A DNA stretch of 64,000 nt, taken from contig CAJQUW010006823.1 in the NCBI GenBank assembly GCA_907163375.1, positions 186,001 to 250,000 on the forward strand. The letters are read 5' to 3'. Of the stretch, positions 11,331 to 21,953 are shown in pieces (the first letter of the stretch is position 1; each line of letters starts with the position of its first letter). The notes under the pieces were generated by a model. That model did no database searches. It worked only from the letters and a program-made list of their open reading frames with translations, and was not told the DNA's origin. Made by a program: the position numbers and the translations under genes. Origin of the DNA: Prostheceraeus crozeri (lineage: Eukaryota; Platyhelminthes; Polycladida; Euryleptidae).

Positions 11331-11793
11331 GAAGGAATGACGAAATTATAATGATTGAAATGAGTCATGACCTCGCTAGTCGCTACAATATTTGAGATTC
11401 CATCCCACCTCAAGATCAGCGTCTCATCACCTCGCTCAACGCCTGGTGACTCATCTGGTGCAGGTGTTAAGCGACTTCGATTCCTACGTTCGTTTTTCTG
11501 TGAGATATCTATTGACTGACGTAAATTTTGACGCTCGTCTGTAGTCAATGCTCAACTGCTGCTTCTATTAAGACTTTGGTTCAGAGACCAATCTTGACAA
11601 AATACTACTATTCAGGCCGATGGCAGCAGGTTAATCTCACTAGAAAAAGTATAGAAAGTCTGAAAAGACTCATTAGAGTAAAAAATGTAGCGGTTAATCG
11701 CACCAAAAAATTAACCGGGTCATGAAAAATTAACCGGGTTAGGAAAAATTAATCGCGGTTAACCGGTTAACCGCGTTCACCTCTGTTCTCATC

Positions 11794-11938
11794 CACATTG
11801 AAGCATTGGGTGATCCTTCTCCACTTTCTGTCTTCAGTGTGCGGTGTTTTCCGTTTATCTTCAATCACAGTGTGATTTTTGAATAATTGAAGAAAACAAT
11901 TCTTTCTCGGCATTAGTAAAGTTAACTCGCTTGTTCAT
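11794..11938 (-). pseudogene. Myb/SANT-like DNA-binding domain relic of the Harbinger-like element
   Basis: The minus strand starts MNKRVNFTNAEKELFSSIIQ, the opening of the Myb/SANT-like domain found in Harbinger accessory proteins and zeste-like regulators. After a shift of reading frame it continues HTVIEDKRKTPHTEDRKWRR and ITQCFN, matching the IIE-K-T ... W-x-I-x-x-FN pattern. The match then runs across the hAT insertion point (the next codons lie at 7476 and below) before it decays. So the hAT landed inside this gene. The domain would have bound element ends or target DNA. It is broken here. Confidence 0.65.
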
Positions 11939-12258
11939 TTTTTCGATGCTTGTGAACGTTGAAATTCCAGACATTGAAGGAATCACAAGGCAGGATTGAT
12001 TCGTCAAACGTGCGTAACGTCGATTCATTGCCATGACAACAATCGTCACTCTATGCATCGCTGATACATCAGATGCAACGTCACAACTATTTCGTGACAA
12101 TTACCATAGATATTTAAGTTATTCACGAGCTGTTGAAAATAGGTATGAATAAGTTATTCACTACATCAGAAAGCCAAATTTTTATGTTTTACATAACTTG
12201 CACAAGAGCTGTTGTATATAATACCTAACTTATTCATCACATCTGCAAGACCCCGTAG

Positions 12259-13039
12259 GAGTTAGGACGCATGAGCTTACGCATGCTTATGCGCTAAACG
12301 CATGTGCTACACCTCTGCATCATTTGCTAATTTTGCGATTTTTCTTCTAACAATTTTCTCAGAACTGAGGCATTTGAGATTCTATGAACAAATATCTTGC
12401 ACATGCTGTTGAAAAATGTCATTGAAATTTCGGAAATCTGATTTATGTACGTGCGAACAGCGAGATTTTATGAAGTAATCGGAAATGTGATGATATTCAT
12501 CGATAGTCTGAGCATCGTCCTTTCATTTTTTAAAGAAAGATACTATTTTCTTAGACAATTATTCAGTTTCAGTTATGACTTGTATAACCTGGAAAAATGG
12601 TTTTTCTTCGCTATTCTCACAAGTAAAGTTTTCACATGAAAATTAAAAACTATTCAGTTTGATCTCATACAACACCCTCCAGCAAGGAATGCATAGTTGA
12701 AGCACAGATACGTTTGGTGGAAAAGACTTTCCATGATAAATTTTGCTCAAAAACTTTGCAGCTTCAGGATGTCGAACATTGCCAACTCACTATTTGTGAC
12801 ATTACACTCACGGCAAAAATCACATTTTTTACATTTCAGGAGTGAAGGGCAGCAAGCACCACTTACATCATCTCGATTATTAGGAATCATATTGAAATCA
12901 GTTTTTGTATGCAAACATTCTCCTGCATACACATCATCTTCTGTAGTTGACTGCATGATATTTTATCAACACTTCTCAGACTAAATCCGGAAAACTTCAA
13001 TAAAGTCATTATTTTCATTTTCTTGTCACTCTCTGTAAG
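12259..13039. other. non-coding, no gene seen
   Basis: The flank right of the nested transposons. Short open frames occur on both strands but none carries a recognisable domain. A weak minus-strand stretch near 12990-13130 (GF, FSGF, DKK) vaguely recalls ornithine decarboxylase antizyme, but too weakly to call. Confidence 0.35.
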
Positions 13040-13663
13040 GTGACGCATGGAGATAAAATAATATGCACCAGTCATTTGACGTATCCAGCTAAAACCCTTC
13101 TCAATGTGATCTGGCTGTGCTTTTCTGAGCATTGGTTATTGGTCTCAGAAGAGCCTCCATCACAGGTCAGATCGCCTGATAACTGTTCAGACCTCTGTAT
13201 AGAAGTAGCTGCTCAGGTTGTAAATGCTTATTGTGTCCATCATGATTGTTTTCATGAAATTGAGTGCAAAGAAGGATCTCCGTATAGCTCACTTTTCTGT
13301 TCCCTCTCATTCCAGGACATTCGTAGTGTGGAAATCGGTGGCTTCTCTTTTCCTCTTGAAACTGACCCTTACATAACAATGGTCAATGGAACTTTGTCAG
13401 TCTTTCCCAAGTATTACATAATTGAATCCAATTTCGAATTTCTATACTGGCTGGTCATCCAGAGATTATCCAGAAGTCATCAGATTGACAACTTTGGAAA
13501 ACTTGTGATAGATGATAGAAACATTATGTGCTGCTTGAAATGGATTTCTCTCTGTGATAAATGCAAATACATATTCGCAGATTTTTCGACAGTCAATGAT
13601 GCGATGATGCTGTGGGGAAGATTTCAACTTATGATCGCCATTTTTAGTCCACTATCGTTTTGA
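13040..13663 (+). other. long open frame of 207 codons, unassigned
   Basis: A 624-nt frame opens with ATG and ends TGA. That is unusually long for this AT-rich DNA. The product has several Cys and His residues (CVHHDCFHEIEC, IMCCLKWISLCDKC) and hydrophobic stretches, but no family I recognise. The opposite strand has shorter frames in the same region, so either strand could hold decayed coding sequence. It could be an exon, a transposon relic or chance. Confidence 0.25.
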
Positions 13664-14183
13664 GATGTCACAACCAGGTGGAATGGTTTCTTTCTAAATT
13701 TTAGACAAAATTGTCATAACAAGAAATCTTCCGATTGTGTTTCCATTGCCAGGACATATACTTGAAAACGTGGCCATACCGGATCGCAGCTTTGTAGTTG
13801 TTTGGAGAAGCATCTAGACAGATAAAGGAATTTCGATGGCGCTGTACTTTAGATCACGCTGTTTCATTTCTTCAATTTTTCTTCATTGCTTGCCATGATG
13901 ATCCACATCCTTCGTGGTAGCATTGAGGTCAGATTCATGGAATTGAAGGTTACACAAGACGTCACACAAGGTTGCACAATAATGTTTAGTTGGGATATAA
14001 TACTTTCAACTAAATCGATGCAATCACAAATTCAAATTTCATTGTTATGCAAGTAGAGGAATGTATTTGTGTTACACCGTCATTGCATTTCGGTTCACAG
14101 CCAACAACAGTATACTGCATTTGCTTGCATTTTTCATTTAAATAAGCTGCAAAATTCGATCTTTTGCAACACGATTGTTGGTT

Positions 14184-14254
14184 GGCCTGAACATGTATAA
14201 AATGATTTCAAATTTTACTTACCTATCTGTCCAGAGAAATTTAGAAGTCTATGC
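14184..14254 (-). repeat. repeat R3, copy B
   Basis: Reverse complement of the 4789-4848 segment. GCCTGAACATGTATA and ACCTATCTGTCCAG followed by AGAAATTTAGAAGTCTATGC are shared. See copy A. Confidence 0.6.
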
Positions 14255-15258
14255 ACCAAGGGCACTGACTGCTCCAAATTTTGCTCTATTCTTTTTGCTG
14301 TGATACAGATGAAGAAATCTGGACCGGCTCCATCTATTTCTGTTTATGCTGCATCCTTGATCACTTTGTGTAGGCCTACTCACTGGTTTTCAGAGTTGGC
14401 TGAAAATTTGCTAACTTATGCTACGAACGAAACTCAGATATCTATCTCAGATCTGGAGAAAGTCTAGCTATGTGTATTATTCGCAGCAATAAGGAACTTG
14501 CGATGCATCGAACCGTAGGCCTATATATTAAAGAAGAGCTGCAGTTGAAGGTGCATCAATTGGAGTCTGTTTAGTAATGAACTTAAGCAAGATATCAAAC
14601 TTCCATTCTAGTGTACTATTATCCACTTCTATGGATGTAGATCAGTTGATAGATCTTGCTTGGAATTTGTTCGAATTTACTACAACAGTGGTGAATTCCT
14701 ACAAACGTGAGCACCGTGTACGTTTTGTATAGACCCCAAACTGGCAAATATGGTGATCGGATTGATGTTTACTTTCATGCCTGCACCCATGAACTTGGTA
14801 CAATTCCGAGAAAGATTTGTGAGGGGGAATCACACACATTAGGAAACATTCGGCAGCAATATTGGGTATTCCGAGAATCTTAAGGTGCGCAATGATAAGA
14901 AATATGGAAATTGTATTTTCGCTTCAATATTCAAATTCACTGATAATGCGGTTGTACTGGATATTATAGCACCACTACCACCCCCGGAACTGAATTTGAT
15001 ACTTGGAACAGTAATTTTCGGCACTCAAACCTAGAAAAAATCTGGCTGATGCCATGCAATGGCCTTCGTGTTTCTACATCAAAAAGCAAGCCATCGCATG
15101 AAAAGTTTGGTGATCGGCTCCTCTGTACTGTCCAGGAGTATAACTCTAACAATCTCTGAACTTATTCTCTACTTTTCGTGCATCTTGAGCTTTGCCTGTT
15201 TGAATTAGGTACATCATGTAAACTTAGACTTATGCATTTAATATAACCTTATATTATT

Positions 15259-15435
15259 TAAAATAACTCAATTTTATCTCAAAAGTATAAAAATACGCTA
15301 CCCGATACTGTCATAAAGATATCGACAGATCTTTTTAAAAATATGCTGGGAAGAATTGTCTATCAATAAGCTCTAGAATGTGCAGGATTTGTGGCACTTC
15401 TAATTTTTTATTAATCATTAGATTGGACCACCGTG
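15259..15435 (-). repeat. repeat R2, copy B
   Basis: Reverse complement of 4076-4256, about 11 kb away. It is bounded by AAATAACTCAAT on the left and GGACCACCGTG on the right. The region between R3 and R2 here (14255-15258) shows no gene or element ends. Confidence 0.7.
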
Positions 15436-17545
15436 TCCCATCGAATGCGACCTTTATTGGAAAAAATATGAAGCTAAGATAAGGTAGCCGACGCGCTTCG
15501 TCCAGAGAAAATATCAAGGACATGCCACAATTGAGTATGAATGAGATTCTATGATTGACCATTCAAAATAATATGTTTAATGAGATGTACAGTAGACGGA
15601 GTATACAAAATATTGCAGATCCAAGGGCTGGAAAATATCAATGAAAATTAATAAATTGTCGAATAAACAATAAAATGCAATGCCTTGTTTCTTCGAATGA
15701 TATCTAGTTGCAGCTAATATTCAAAACAGTCGATTTGGCTGCGGCCGCTTTTCGAGAGTGGTTGCTATTAAAAAGTTCCATATCCGACCCATGGTAATTT
15801 TTAGGGAAGCTGCATTTTTTCATATTTGTACATGCTGTTTTTTCAATATGCTGATATTGTCGATGCAACATGATTGCTGTTGCAAATTCATTGACGCAAG
15901 TTAGCAAAGTCGAATACTAGATCAACGTAAATTGTCATGCAATTGAATCGTAGGCTACTATAGATGACACTGCTGCCTACTATAGAAGAAGTATGAAAGG
16001 GTTCTTGATAGCAGACATTTGGCAGCATTTCTGACACAACAGTTGATATTAACAATACAATTAGGACCTAGAAGTAGCATGGCCACTTACCTTTTATTTA
16101 TAAGTCAAGTTTCATGTCAGAATTGAAAATGAAAGAGCAAAAGCGGCGTTGGTTTAGGTTTCATAATCAAAAGACTTCATTTATTGATTTTATAAGGTAA
16201 TTTGTTTTTGGTCATACCTACGTACATGGAGGTATACTCCTACTTGAAGTAAAATTATTGCAAGATGTAGATTAGTAACACTATACTAGTACAGACCTCA
16301 AGCAGTATAGGTACTTGCATGCATATAATGTACATGCAAATGGTATTATCTAGTTGCCTAGATTCATGGCTTCAAGAAGTCGCGGCTGACAAAGCAAACA
16401 CCAGGGAAGAGTCGCGGTTATTTGAGGCTGGCTAATATTCGAAGACATGTGATAGAATATGTGCATTTCATTCTCAAAATACATGTTATTTCAAAACCAT
16501 TCAGAAAACATTGACAAGGCATAAATATCTTTGAAAACATTGATTCTCATACGATGATGGAAATCATCCCATCAGTCCCAATGCCGATTTAGAGAAGTTT
16601 TTTGAGTTTAATTACTTATTTCAGCCTCTTTATAAAGTATCTGTTCATTCAGCGTGCACACCAACCTCTATAGAAATACATGTATGTTGATAGAATAGAC
16701 AATAACTTTGAATTTGTGGATGCACTTTGTAGATTTCAATGCATATAAATTGTGATATGTTGCTGCATGTTGTATATGTTGTATTATCAAAGCAGAACAA
16801 ATATTTGCTTTGTCTAAGAAGCACGCAGCAATGTGTGCGCATCAACATCACGCATTTGATCTTGTCCCCCGATTCCTTCTAGCACATCACAAATTATATA
16901 TAGCTTATTGATTGGTGAATAAGTACAGGCGCATGAAGTATTTATCAGACATACGTGAGGCCCGAGACCATTATCATTTATTTTTTATACATGGCTTAAT
17001 TTCATTCGATAAATGGGGAAAGATATTTAAGGAAGTTCATAGTTGCATTTATTTGAAATAGTAATGTAAACGTTCTTTCTGTTGAATATCTATCTAGAAC
17101 TTTGTTCTCTGTCACAATAAGTTGCTTGTTTGTCAACATTCGTTTATAAAGATGAATGTAGTGTCATAATAAATCCAATTTTTGTAGATACATCAATCAT
17201 AGTGTCATTTCATGGCAAGAGTTAAATTCGAGCATTTGCTAGATATTTGCATCAAAAAACAGGTTTTCATGTCATGGAAAATATGCATTCTGACTTCTTC
17301 AGTGTTTTATCCAAGATTGGACAAGGTGGTGACAATTTTTCCATAGTAATGTGACTCAATGACAATCAACGTCAAGAAACCAATGTTGTCTGTCTAATTT
17401 TCAATCTCATCCTCGTCTTCCATTTACCAACGACAAATACTGAACCCACGCGTCGCACTTAAAAATTCAAAGTTTACTTCCGCCAAAGGCTATTTTTGAA
17501 TTCACTTGGCTAGATCGTGGAATTCTCTCATTATTCTACAGAAAC
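15436..17545. other. non-coding, no gene seen
   Basis: AT-rich sequence without convincing frames, element termini or tandem arrays. Confidence 0.4.
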
Positions 17546-17699
17546 GTGGTAGAATCTTATCGAAATGCAGACAGAGAAAGTGGCGTTAAGGTAGCATTAA
17601 TGATAATGCATTCGGCAATCTTTAACTTTCACCAAAAAGCAGAAACTCCTACTTTTCAAGTTTTCAAAAGGGGACTAGTTTTTTCCTTTAGCATCACCA

Positions 17700-18400
17700 G
17701 AACATTTCGATGCAACAACACAAGAACTATGAACAGAACGTCAAACAGTGGGCGATCAACAAAAATCTCTATCTCAAAGAAAAGAATTCGCAGGAAAATG
17801 TCTTACAAAGACCTAGAACTAACAGACAACCTCCAAAACTGCCAAAACTGTATAGGAAGAACGAGCGAAATTACGATATTTGGAGTCACTTTTAAACAAA
17901 ATGTTCACATGAACGTCTTCATCAATAAATTAATCAAAAAGTGCAATAAACTTTTGTATGTTATGAAGACATTGAGAAGTTAAGGTACTAATCAAAAGCT
18001 GCTGCTTCAAATTTACACAGCGATTGTGACAGACAGGAGAATGTATACATCGTACCCATGGGTACCAACTGTAGTTGTTGGGGATTCGCGAGTGTAGACG
18101 ATAAGAAGCTCATCGAAAGATTCATAAAGCGAGGAGTAAGCTGCGGATTCGCCAAGTCTGCGGATATCTATGAAGTGACCACGAAAATGGATAGGATATT
18201 ATTCCAAAAAATAATACAAAAGAACAGATGCTATACCGTCATCTGCTGCCTGTAACTGCATACCAAAGAAACCTCAGACCAAGACGGCACTACTCTATGG
18301 ACTGCACCGGATGCACAGAAGTGCGGAAGTGCGGGTAACTCACTTATTCGCAGACTGCGAATAATGGAAGGAACACTCATCAATCGAATGATCCACAGTG
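17700..18400 (+). pseudogene. LINE reverse transcriptase 3' fragment (jockey/CR1-like), decayed
   Basis: Three overlapping plus-strand frames together follow the C-terminal part of a non-LTR reverse transcriptase. QQHKNYEQNVKQWAINKNLY corresponds to the helix after the palm (W-x-x-x-N-L-x-L). In a second frame, ITIFGVTFKQNVHMNVFINK then KKCNKLLYVMKTLRS follows. In a third, DDKKLIERFIKRGVSCGFAK (the ...ERFQKRA region) and LFQKII follow. At least two frameshifts and the lack of EN and catalytic palm mark it as an old truncated copy, as is usual for 5'-truncated LINEs. Confidence 0.75.
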
Positions 18401-19317
18401 ATTTTTACTGAATAACAGTGATCCACAGTAACTGAATCTGCTTTTTGTCCCTTGTCCTATTTGACCACATTCATATACGATGTGCGTCTGTCATTTCGCA
18501 ATAAGGCTTATTCGTCGCTATAGTACCTATTACACCTACATTACGCTGATCAATTACACGACATTTCTGATTTATTTGATCATCTACTTAAATTATTCAT
18601 CATTTAATCTCTTATTGTTGACCACTGGCATTGCTGGCGTGCCAGTACAGAAAACGAAACCGAAATAGTACGATTTTTAAGAAATCCGGACGGTTGTACA
18701 AATTCTATGTTCAGAAATAATATTCACCTCCTGGATTTAATTTCTAAACATAGACTTTATAGTGAGACAAAAAGTCATACCGTTTTATGTCATCAATTTA
18801 TTATTCATGCAATGCTACCTCCTACTTTTGCGGATGTCTACGTACATACGTAAATTCTGATATGAATTTATTGATAATGTCATTATAGAACCATCTGCTT
18901 TTTCGATAAAATTTTGATTATCGTTGGCTAACATTGCTAATGCAGAAGCAATTCAAGTATTTATGATGAAACAAACACAACACAAATGCTAGCGCCAAAG
19001 GATGAGATGGAGGGACTGTGCATAGCCAGTGACATGGAGACGAGAAAGGACAGCAATGAGTGGAACAGGATTGCACAGGACAGAGATAAATGGAGAAGAA
19101 TTTTGCACCTGGAATGAATATATGGTCAAATGGGACTGTCATACAATGGTTTTGCCCCGTTTCAATATATTGGGACTTATGGGGAGATAGATGAATAAAT
19201 AGGTTGCTTTCTTATGCAGATAGAAGTTGCATTTACTATTTCTAGGTCAATTTGATTGTGCATGTAAAGGACACATAGAACACAGCATATACCAAGCATG
19301 CATCATAGTGTAGCCTA
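18401..19317. other. non-coding, no gene seen
   Basis: No frame or repeat that I can support, up to the inverted-repeat element that begins at 19318. Confidence 0.4.
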
Positions 19318-20129
19318 CACTGGGTGACATAGCCACGCGTAATTACGGAGCATCCCAAACATCCGTGGTTAAGGGCAGTTTATACTTCTACGCGCGAACA
19401 TACGCGCTGCACTAAGAGTCAGCAATCACGTGATCTGATGATGTCAAAACATGGGAAATGTTTATGAATAGCCACGCGGGCGAGCGTTTATAGTTTACGC
19501 CATAGAGTAGGGATATGTAGGTAGAGTGTCGACTCAAAAATGTATCTGTATACCGTGAAATATTTTAAATGAAAAGATTCAGTTTTTTGCGGAGACTACG
19601 TTCCCGTGGTACAAAAAATTATTTAAGCAATTTTAAAAAAGTCTAGATTTTGCCAATTTATAGACTGCCGACTTCGAAGCACCTTTATAAGTAGCATGAA
19701 AAAAGTTGGATATCAAAAGGAATGAATATTTGCTAATAAGCATCCTAATTAAGCGGAAATTAAGCAAATTTGCAAGGGAATTTCATGAGCTGCATGATAT
19801 GGAAGTATTTATGAAAAAGTCGAGATCTTATTTTGCTTTCTTGACTGAAATTTCAAGTTTTATTTCAATTTTCACCGGCAATTTTCAAGCGGTTTCCGCG
19901 TTGCCGCTTGAACCACAGATGAACCGCTTAGCGTGTTCTGTCTGCCTTGAGCATGAAATTTAGGTCCTATCTCATTGTTTAGCCTCTGATACACACAGAC
20001 GCATGAGACGCAAAGTTTATATAACAGGACTGCCGACATACACGTATGTTGCAGTAATGTGACGCGTAACCACGGATGTTTAGGATCATGTGTAATTGCG
20101 CGTAATTGAGCGTGGCATGTCACCCAGTG
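19318..20129. mobile_element. non-autonomous DNA element with long terminal inverted repeats, 812 bp
   Basis: The left end CACTGGGTGACATAGCCACG and further shared blocks (AATTACG, AAACATCCGTGGTTA) recur inverted at the right end, which closes with GTGGCATGTCACCCAGTG. The two termini align over roughly 55-60 bp with small indels. No coding capacity is seen. A copy of repeat R1 (19500-19879) occupies the middle. Clear target duplications are not visible, so the superfamily is open. Confidence 0.7.
19500..19879 (+). repeat. interspersed repeat family R1, copy B (380 bp)
   Basis: Same unit as 3234-3605 in the opposite orientation, running from CCATAGAGTAGG to CACCGGC. Here it lies inside the 812-bp inverted-repeat element, so one inserted into the other, or R1 is a component that moved with it. 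Copy A stands without those termini. Confidence 0.75.
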
Positions 20130-20674
20130 CAGCACGCCGCAGCATAGACTTTCATGTACATCTCGATTAATTAACATTTCAAAAGACAGAAACGTGCTTT
20201 TGCACAGAAAACCGACAGACTCAATTTTTTTTAAGATCTCTGAGCCCTAACTAGTAGGCGCAAGCATTGCTGCTTGATGGCCACTAGATATCAAAATTTT
20301 TCTTAACAAAAAGTTGCCTGAAATGTTCCGATTGACTCAAATATAGCCTGACCCCAAATCAGTCTTATGAAATTTCAGATGTTTCGATATTGATCTTAAT
20401 TGTCAGGATATATCAATAATTCATTGAAATTCTGAACAGACAAGTACAAGACGTGCTAATATCTTCAAGCAACGTGTAATCGTATCTTATGAATAATTCA
20501 GACTTAATCCCCATCCAATCTTCATTTGAAATCAATCTAACCAATCTAAGAGACTTCGTTTTCCTTGAGCTTGTGTCTATAAGTCTGATATGGGGTCTCT
20601 TCGTGAATTGTGATTTACATGACATAAGTTGTAATTTTGTGCAAATTAATGACATACATTGATTGATTGAGGCG

Positions 20675-20949
20675 ATGGACATGGCACAGAAAACTCGAGA
20701 AATATATCAGCTTTTCATAACTATCCAACCTGAAGGTACATCTGGACTACCTGTAGAAGTATTGGGAACCATTCTTCGTGAACTGATTTTTTTGCTGACA
20801 GATGAAGAATTGAGTCGTCTGAAATCTGATTACAATCTCTCTAAACAAGAACGTTTCGACGAAGAGCTGTTGATTACTGTCGTGAATCTCCTTCAAGCAG
20901 GTGAACGGGAAGATTATGAGAGCTTTGAAGTCTTTTCAAGTGCAATTGA
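20675..20949 (+). CDS. EF-hand, calmodulin-like protein, exon 1
   Basis: Starts at ATG 20675 (MDMAQKTREIYQLFITIQPE) and ends at a consensus donor GA|GTAAGAAA (last base 20949). Joined to 26595-26784 it gives 465 nt, exactly 155 codons with stop, so 154 residues, close to calmodulin (149). Exon 1 holds the first two EF-hand units and enters the third (TDEELSRLKSDYNL, EDYESFEVFSSAI). Calmodulin-type helices with the spacing F-x-x-F/L are visible, but the loops lack the usual DxDxDG, so calcium binding is doubtful. This recalls myosin light chains or ciliary EF-hand proteins, which act as structural or regulatory light chains. I do not recognise the orthologue. An upstream exon is possible. Confidence 0.75.
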
Positions 20950-21275
20950 GTAAGAAATTTGTTTTGTGCACTGTATAGGGTGTCCCAAAGTTAGACCAGT
21001 TTTTATTTTGACGACAGAGCAAGACCTTGCGTTCAAAAATGACATTAAACCTGAATCTAGTATTATGAGGCTTTAGTAGTATTTAAAGCAACTATTCGAA
21101 AAGTCTTTCTTTACGACTTGGTTTAAGATGCTTTGGTGGACAATCGATCCCCGCTACTTGCCTTAATGTCGGCGGTTACAATTGTGACGAGTTATTTATT
21201 AATTGATTATAATTGTTTTGAAAACTGATGTGTGGTGGTGAGGGTCTGATCCTACCAATTGACACAGTCGCGTAA

Positions 21276-21349
21276 GTGACTCGTAGCTCAGTTGGTAAGA
21301 ACATAGGTCTAGTTAATCTTGGTCGTAGGTTCGCGTCCTACCAGCCGCA
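21276..21349 (+). tRNA. tRNA-like sequence, probably a pseudogene or SINE head
   Basis: TAGCTCAGTTGG is a perfect A-box and D-arm start. GTAGGTTCGCGTCCTAC forms a perfect 5-bp T-arm stem with a B-box that deviates at one position. The anticodon arm (around CTAGTTAATC, which resembles the tRNA-Asn GTT loop with an extra base) and the acceptor stem have mismatches. It could serve as a pol III promoter but is unlikely to be a working tRNA. Confidence 0.45.
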
Positions 21350-21425
21350 CATCTTTTGCACGGCAATTTGATCTATCGCGTATTTAATTTCATTGATGCT
21401 AATCCTCGGAGAGTAGCATTTCCAT

Positions 21426-21427
21426 AT

Positions 21428-21499
<72 letters not shown>
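21426..21499. repeat. (TA)n microsatellite
   Basis: About 74 bp of nearly pure TA dinucleotide. A similar run at 21889-21960 lies on the other side of the Penelope fragment. Confidence 0.95.
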
Positions 21500-21500
<1 letters not shown>

Positions 21501-21545
21501 AATTCCAAAAAAGGTTCCAAGGAAAACTGAGAAATCTTATTCCCT

Positions 21546-21580
21546 GACGCGTTTCTGCTCAATCTTAGAGCTTGTCAAAG
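21546..21580 (-). ncRNA. hammerhead-ribozyme-like core, decayed
   Basis: On the minus strand: TTTGACAA, the hairpin GCTC-TAAGATT-GAGC, then AGAAACGCGTC. This follows the hammerhead order CUGANGA, stem II, GAAA, stem III, with two core bases changed (C3 and G8). It lies just downstream of the GIY-YIG end of a Penelope-like fragment, where such ribozymes are known to occur. It is likely inactive as written. Confidence 0.4.
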
Positions 21581-21634
21581 GGAATGAAATTATATTTAAA
21601 TCAAACAGCATAATACAAAATATGCATGGATATT

Positions 21635-21886
21635 TTAACGTTCATTCTTATTCAGTGGAGGTTTAAGCATAGAAATGAAAAACTCTTCTTTTTTCTCTCT
21701 GTGGTATTTACTGTATTGAGGAGGCAATTGATATATCGGTGCGGCCATAAATTTTACCTCATGCTCACTAGCACAAGATGCTATGTGCTTGCTTACGTTT
21801 AGGATGACATAATGCGGATGTAATATATGTTGCCTATGAATCGTTATTCTCGTCCTAAACATTCCACCAGTTTGGCCGATATATAC

Positions 21887-21890
<4 letters not shown>
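21635..21890 (-). pseudogene. Penelope-like element fragment, GIY-YIG endonuclease end
   Basis: The minus-strand frame reads VYIGQTGGMFRTRITIHRQH, then a linker, VSKHIASCASEHEVKFMAAP and FFISMLKPPLNKNE. This is the C-terminal GIY-YIG nuclease of Penelope-like retroelements: the second half of the GIY-YIG signature (YIG), Arg in the R-x-R-x-x-x-H helix, and a conserved Glu-rich helix before LKP-x-LNK. The nuclease nicks target DNA for reverse transcription. Only this 3' piece is present, cut at both sides by TA repeats. Other Penelope pieces are at 34240-34468 and 42775-42935. Confidence 0.75.

Positions 21891-21953
<63 letters not shown>

Larger units (their letters stand above)
7477..11785 (-). 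mobile_element. hAT DNA transposon with BED finger, 4309 bp, nested
   Basis: The ends read CAGAGGTGAACGCGGT at the left and the reverse complement ACCGCGTTCACCTCTG at the right. TTCTCATC stands directly outside both (7469-7476 and 11786-11793), a perfect 8-bp target duplication as hAT elements make. The right end continues with repeated TTAACCG words. Coding is on the minus strand in at least three exons: a BED zinc finger, a hAT catalytic core and the C-terminal dimerisation domain. It sits inside a Harbinger-like element and is therefore younger than that element. Confidence 0.92.
6895..12255. mobile_element. PIF/Harbinger-like DNA transposon, non-autonomous, split by a hAT insertion
   Basis: The left end CGGGGTCTTGCTGATGTG (6895) is mirrored at the right by CACATCTGCAAGACCCCG (ending 12255), an 18-bp terminal inverted repeat with one mismatch. 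TAG stands directly outside both ends (6892-6894 and 12256-12258), a 3-bp target duplication as PIF/Harbinger elements make. Both sub-terminal regions carry repeated variants of TTTCTGATGTnnTGAATAA. Inside is a decayed Myb/SANT-like gene, the class of DNA-binding partner that Harbinger elements encode beside their nuclease. No nuclease gene is seen. With the 4309-bp hAT and its duplication removed, the element is about 1044 bp. Superfamily assignment is inferred from duplication length and the Myb-like relic. Confidence 0.7.

Noticed and set aside
12887-13132. minus-strand stretch resembling ornithine decarboxylase antizyme (D-K-K ... FSGF)
   Set aside because: Only a handful of residues agree, the flanking conserved blocks are absent, and the plus strand has the longer frame.
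21338-21562. frames full of Tyr-Ile repeats on both strands
   Set aside because: They are simply the translation of the TA microsatellite.
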